From Flavobacteriaceae bacterium (GTDB taxonomy: Bacteria; Bacteroidota; Bacteroidia; Flavobacteriales; Flavobacteriaceae), in contig WFMU01000145.1 in the NCBI GenBank assembly GCA_015488935.1, positions 1-9,442 of the forward strand: a DNA stretch of 9,442 nucleotides. The letters are read 5' to 3'. The notes beneath the pieces were generated by a model, which worked only from the letters and a program-made list of their open reading frames with translations, searched no databases and was not told where the DNA came from. How positions within the stretch are numbered: the first letter of the stretch is position 1; each line of letters starts with the position of its first letter. The translations under genes were made by a program, and so were the position numbers. Below are positions 6,570 through 9,442 of this stretch, piece by piece.

Positions 6570-8855
6570 TTAGATTAATTCATCACCAGCTTTTGCTCTT
6601 TTAATACTTAAATCAAATTCTTGGTAAAGTTCTAAAAGTTCCATAATAGAACCAATTAAATCTTTAGTTTCTAATAGAATACCAAAAAATAATGTTGTAT
6701 TTTTTGGACTAGTTTCTGTTTTATCTTTTCTAATTCGTTTTATTTGTTTTTCGATGGCAGTAGAAACATGTTCAAACAATCCTTGCTTGTCTGAAATTAT
6801 TTTACCTAGATTATCAAAATTATTGTTATTAAAAGAAGTTTCTATTTGCGATAGCATTTTATCTAATTCGGTATCAATAAGGCGTAATTCTGCAATTTGA
6901 CTTTTCTTTAAATTTTTGTGGTTATTATTTACATGTTTATAACTAGATTTAGAAATATAACTGATAGATTGAGAAATATCTTGTAAATAACCAATAACAA
7001 GAATGTAAAATCTACTCGCTTCAGCAGATGTATCATCTAACGATTTTATAAAATAGAAAACTTCATCTTTAAGTTGTTCTACTTCATCATTTAATTTACT
7101 TACATGCTTGTTTGTTTTTTTGAGTTTGTCTAAATCATGCGATGCTAAGTCTTTAGCTACATTGGTATATAATTTATTTACACGTCTTACTACTTCAGAA
7201 ATATGGCTAGAACTTTCTTCAATAACACCACTAATACTTATTAACTCATCTCTATTAATTTTGCGTTTTGCTTTTTCTACTTTTTGTTTTTGTGCATATT
7301 TAATATAATTGCGGCTAATTAATAAAGTAACAACAGTTAATAAAATGGCAACAGATGCAATACCACCAAGATTAATTAAATATAATGCAATAGCCGCTGC
7401 TGTAAAAGCAATAAGCGCTGTTGCAAACCACCCTCCAATTACGTTTAAAACACCAGCAACTCTATATACAGCACTTTCTCTTCCCCAAGCTCTATCTGCC
7501 AAAGAAGTACCCATTGCAACCATAAAAGTTACATAAGTTGTAGATAGTGGTAATCCTTTAGAAGTACCAAACGATATTAAAATACCAGCAACCACTAAAT
7601 TTACAGATGCTCTAATAGTATCAAAAGCTGGCATTTCATAGGCTTTTGGTTTTGGTAGTGATATTACAGGTCTTTCAAAACGAGAATTAATCCAGTTTTG
7701 TGTAGTTTTTGGAGTAATAAATTGGAATATTTTATTTAAACTCATGGCAGCTCTTACCGCCAATCTTGATGCTGTAGTTGGTTGGAATTTTTCTGTACCT
7801 TCATCTTGTCTAGATAAATCAATACCAGTTTTAATAACGTCTCTTGCTTTTTTAGAAAACCAAATAGTTAATACCATAATGCCACCAGCAATTAGTAATA
7901 AAAAGTTGTTTGAAGGTACTTTTTTAGATAAAATTTCCATAGAAAAATCTGTAGCAGCAACTCCAGAGCTATGCCATGCTTCGTAAGAATTCCAAGCAGC
8001 AATAGGTACACCTACAAAGTTAACCAAATCGTTACCAGAAAAGGCCAATGCTAATGAAAATGTTCCAACACCAATAATAACATGTAGAATATTAATTTTT
8101 GTAAATTTGGAGATAAAATAAGAAACGACAGTCCAGCCTAAGAAACCAATACTAAAAATTTGCCATAAGTTATCTTGTAAGTAATGTTTAATATTGTAAG
8201 TTTTATAAAAAGTAGTTCCCTTTAATCCTTTAAAAAATATAAAATAAGAAATAGCAGCAAGAGCAAAACCGCCAAAGACGATACTTACCATGCTATCTTT
8301 TTTTCCAATTTTAAAAGAAAATAGCAATCGCGATAAAAATTGTACCAATGCACCAACAGAAAATGCAACTACTACAGAAAGTAAAATACCAAAAATGATA
8401 AAAGTTGCTTTTTCGTAATTTATATATTCCCAAATAGTATGTTTAATACCGTCAGAACTGCTAGACATTCTAATTAGAGCCATTGCAACAGCAGCACCAA
8501 GTAATTCAAATACAATAGAGACGGTTGTAGATGTTGGCATACCAAGTGTATTAAATACATCTAATAATAAAATATCGGTAATCATTACCGCCATAAAAAT
8601 GTACATGATATTTTGAAAGTTAAACATGGCTGGATTAAAAATTCCTTTACGAGCTACTTCCATCATACCACTTGAGGTAATTGCACCAACAAAAACACCT
8701 AAACTGGCAATAATTAATATTTTTTTAATTGAAATTACCTTTGAACCAATAGCAGAGTTTAAAAAGTTTACAGCATCATTACTTACACCAACTATTAAAT
8801 CAACTATTGCTAAAATTGCTAAAGCAGCAATCATTAAAATGTACATATTATCCAT
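6570..8855 (-). CDS. PiT-family inorganic phosphate transporter with C-terminal PhoU/DUF47-like domain
   Basis: This 761-residue inner-membrane protein should carry phosphate, as metal phosphate or with a coupling cation, into the cytosol. The PHO4/PiT fold is an inverted duplication, and both signatures are visible: GVSNDAVNFLNSAIGS (23-38) and FSGNDLVNFVGVPIAA (272-287). GMPTST (105-110) and GLPLST (434-439) also repeat. Hydrophobic segments fill ~1-335 and ~410-515, split by a hydrophilic loop at ~336-405. Residues ~530-755 are soluble, charged and helical, like PhoU/DUF47 proteins that usually occur as a separate partner of Pit; here the partner is fused. I believe this long form is common in flavobacteria. 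The ATG at 8855 begins just before the first membrane helix. The gene is convergent with rhlE and divergent from dodecin, and a Pho-box-like repeat lies upstream. Confidence 0.93.
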   Translation of the reverse strand: MDNMYILMIAALAILAIVDLIVGVSNDAVNFLNSAIGSKVISIKKILIIASLGVFVGAITSSGMMEVARKGIFNPAMFNFQNIMYIFMAVMITDILLLDVFNTLGMPTSTTVSIVFELLGAAVAMALIRMSSSSDGIKHTIWEYINYEKATFIIFGILLSVVVAFSVGALVQFLSRLLFSFKIGKKDSMVSIVFGGFALAAISYFIFFKGLKGTTFYKTYNIKHYLQDNLWQIFSIGFLGWTVVSYFISKFTKINILHVIIGVGTFSLALAFSGNDLVNFVGVPIAAWNSYEAWHSSGVAATDFSMEILSKKVPSNNFLLLIAGGIMVLTIWFSKKARDVIKTGIDLSRQDEGTEKFQPTTASRLAVRAAMSLNKIFQFITPKTTQNWINSRFERPVISLPKPKAYEMPAFDTIRASVNLVVAGILISFGTSKGLPLSTTYVTFMVAMGTSLADRAWGRESAVYRVAGVLNVIGGWFATALIAFTAAAIALYLINLGGIASVAILLTVVTLLISRNYIKYAQKQKVEKAKRKINRDELISISGVIEESSSHISEVVRRVNKLYTNVAKDLASHDLDKLKKTNKHVSKLNDEVEQLKDEVFYFIKSLDDTSAEASRFYILVIGYLQDISQSISYISKSSYKHVNNNHKNLKKSQIAELRLIDTELDKMLSQIETSFNNNNFDNLGKIISDKQGLFEHVSTAIEKQIKRIRKDKTETSPKNTTLFFGILLETKDLIGSIMELLELYQEFDLSIKRAKAGDELI

Positions 8856-8875
8856 TGTATTATCTAATTTTATTA

Positions 8876-8883
8876 CAAAAGTA
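8876..8883 (-). promoter_or_regulatory. Promoter -7 element for the phosphate transporter gene
   Basis: Read on the minus strand this is TACTTTTG, a match to the Bacteroidota TAnnTTTG -7 element. It lies 20 bases before the transporter ATG, which gives a leader of roughly 12-15 bases. No TTTG -33 box occurs at the usual 19-21-base spacing; the direct repeats described next occupy that zone. Confidence 0.5.
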
Positions 8884-8890
8884 CAATTAC

Positions 8891-8908
8891 AATGTTAACT
8901 TAATGTTA
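8891..8908 (-). promoter_or_regulatory. TAACATT direct repeat, possible Pho box of the transporter
   Basis: On the minus strand TAACATT occurs twice, at 8908-8902 and 8897-8891, exactly 11 bases apart and both preceded by AAG or AAGT. The inner copy ends 7 bases before the TACTTTTG -7 element. Two TTAACA-like half-sites one helical turn apart, replacing the upstream promoter box, is the layout of PhoB/PhoP sites in other phyla. Binding by a regulator here is inferred. Confidence 0.4.
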
Positions 8909-8915
8909 CTTTATT

Positions 8916-8940
8916 ATAAGCTTATTATTTTGTTAATAAG
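8916..8940. repeat. Overlapping palindromes upstream of the transporter
   Basis: ATAAGCTTAT (8916-8925) is a perfect 10-bp palindrome. It overlaps a second dyad, CTTATTA (8921-8927) with TAATAAG (8934-8940). They lie just upstream of the TAACATT repeats. In such AT-rich DNA this may be chance, but the position suits an operator. Confidence 0.3.
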
Positions 8941-8960
8941 TTTATATTTTTAAATGGAAT

Positions 8961-8992
8961 TTGGTTTAAATTCAATATCAATTTAATACCAA
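8961..8992. promoter_or_regulatory. Inverted repeat in the centre of the divergent gap
   Basis: TTGGTTTAAATT (8961-8972) pairs with AATTTAATACCAA (8980-8992) over 12 pairs with one bulged T, around a 7-base loop. It sits between the two divergent promoter candidates, 52 bases before the dodecin -33 box and about 78 bases upstream of the transporter -7 box. No transcript is expected to end here, so a protein-binding dyad is more likely than a terminator. Confidence 0.35.
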
Positions 8993-9044
8993 GAAGAAAT
9001 ATTTTAGAATATATGTTAATGTATTTGTAATATTATATTTTTAG

Positions 9045-9076
9045 TTTGATTTAGTCTATAAAAAGCAATATATTTA
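9045..9076 (+). promoter_or_regulatory. Promoter for the dodecin gene
   Basis: A TTTG -33 box (9045-9048) is followed after exactly 20 bases by TATATTTA (9069-9076), one base off the TAnnTTTG -7 consensus of Bacteroidota. The spacing is right for the family. The start of transcription would be near 9083, leaving a leader of about 30 AT-rich bases before the ATG at 9113. Confidence 0.55.
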
Positions 9077-9112
9077 CACAAATTATTATTAACAATTAAA
9101 ATTGAAAATACT

Positions 9113-9313
9113 ATGGCAGTAATGAAAGTAATCGAAGTAATGGCAAATTCTGACACAAGTTGGGAAGATGCAACAAGAAAAGCAATTAAACATGCTTCAA
9201 AAAGTGTTAAACACATGAAATCGGCATTTGTACAATCGCAAAGTGTGGTTGTTAAAGATGGAGATGTATCTGAATTTAGAGTAAACGTAAAAATAACGTT
9301 TGAAGTAAAATAG
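9113..9313 (+). CDS. Dodecin family protein
   Basis: This complete 66-residue protein matches dodecin throughout: MKVIEVMANSDTSWEDA at 4-20, an amphipathic helix to ~35, then three strands ending VKITFEV. Dodecins are cytosolic hollow dodecamers that bind and store flavins. In flavin-binding members a Trp stacks on the isoalloxazine ring and a Gln contacts it (W38 and Q57 in the Mycobacterium protein, from memory). By my alignment these positions are S37 (KSAFVQS) and R56 (EFRVNVK), so the ligand or mode of binding may differ. Many bacterial dodecins seem to share this replacement. The start is set by family length. The gene is monocistronic, with its own promoter candidate and a strong terminator, divergent from the phosphate transporter gene. 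Confidence in the family is high; confidence in flavin binding is moderate. Confidence 0.93.
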   Translation: MAVMKVIEVMANSDTSWEDATRKAIKHASKSVKHMKSAFVQSQSVVVKDGDVSEFRVNVKITFEVK

Positions 9314-9364
9314 TCTCAGAAAACTTAGACACTTAATCTCTTTTTTAAATGAAAGAGAAGTTAA
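9313..9364 (+). other. Two small hairpins after the dodecin gene
   Basis: GTCTCAG (9313-9319) and CTTAGAC (9324-9330) pair at 6 of 7 positions around an AAAA loop, starting in the stop codon. TCTCTTT (9337-9343) and AAAGAGA (9352-9358) then form a perfect 7-bp stem that can extend by TTAA/TTAA past a two-base bulge. Both precede the main terminator and may protect the 3' end of the mRNA. Confidence 0.4.
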
Positions 9365-9368
9365 ATTC

Positions 9369-9405
9369 AAAAAAGGTTAAATTTCATAGAAGTTTAACCT
9401 TTTTT
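9369..9405. terminator. Rho-independent terminator, probably bidirectional
   Basis: AAAAAAGGTTAAA (9369-9381) and TTTAACCTTTTTT (9393-9405) are a perfect 13-bp inverted repeat with an 11-base loop. The core is a 7-bp GGTTAAA stem flanked by an A6 tract on the left and a T6 tract on the right. It ends dodecin transcription, and the A/T symmetry lets it also work for a gene arriving from the right. Confidence 0.85.
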
Positions 9406-9407
9406 GC

Positions 9408-9442
9408 TGTCTTCCGTCTTCCGTCTTCTGTCTTCCGTCTTC
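9408..9442. repeat. 7-bp tandem repeat, five units, running off the window
   Basis: Five consecutive units of the form YGTCTTC follow the terminator: TGTCTTC, CGTCTTC, CGTCTTC, TGTCTTC, CGTCTTC. Only the first base varies (C or T). The array reaches the last base of the window, so the true copy number is unknown. It shares no motif with the CTTTGCG arrays. Confidence 0.9.

Overview
The window is low-GC DNA from the chromosome of a Bacteroidota member, most likely a marine-type Flavobacteriaceae. The signs are a type IX secretion (T9SS) C-terminal sorting domain, TAnnTTTG-type promoter elements without Shine-Dalgarno sequences, AT-rich codon use, and a methylmalonyl-CoA mutase large subunit starting MSRKN. 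I see no tRNA, rRNA, CRISPR array, transposase or phage gene.

Left part (1-1829): the 3' end of a T9SS-exported surface or secreted protein, then a complete stand-alone DUF1016/YhcG-type PD-(D/E)xK nuclease gene. The nuclease gene carries a perfect 27-bp palindrome in its reading frame. These two genes look like accessory cargo. An array of four CTTTGCG heptamers separates them from the next gene.

Middle part (1886-6298, all on +): scpA (B12-dependent methylmalonyl-CoA mutase, large subunit), a YegS/DgkB-type lipid kinase gene, and an RhlE-type DEAD-box RNA helicase gene. The helicase gene seems to have its own promoter (TATATTTG) and a short 5' UTR that can form two mutually exclusive hairpins ending next to the start codon. 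The small mutase subunit is not in view.

The gap 6299-6569 lies between convergent genes. It holds a roughly 167-bp unit bounded by 14-bp imperfect inverted repeats, containing CCAAG and CTTTGCG short repeats related to the array before scpA.

Right part (6570-9442): a PiT-family phosphate permease with a C-terminal PhoU/DUF47-like domain (minus strand), divergent from a dodecin gene (plus strand). The 257-bp divergent gap has a promoter-like element for each gene. On the permease side there are two TAACATT repeats 11 bp apart where a -33 box would be expected, which resembles a Pho box. A strong rho-independent terminator follows dodecin, and a 7-bp tandem repeat runs off the window end.

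Most genes are ordinary flavobacterial chromosome content. I found no convincing undescribed multi-gene system. The best leads are DNA- or RNA-level: the palindrome inside the nuclease gene, the bistable helicase leader, and the Pho-box-like repeat before the permease.
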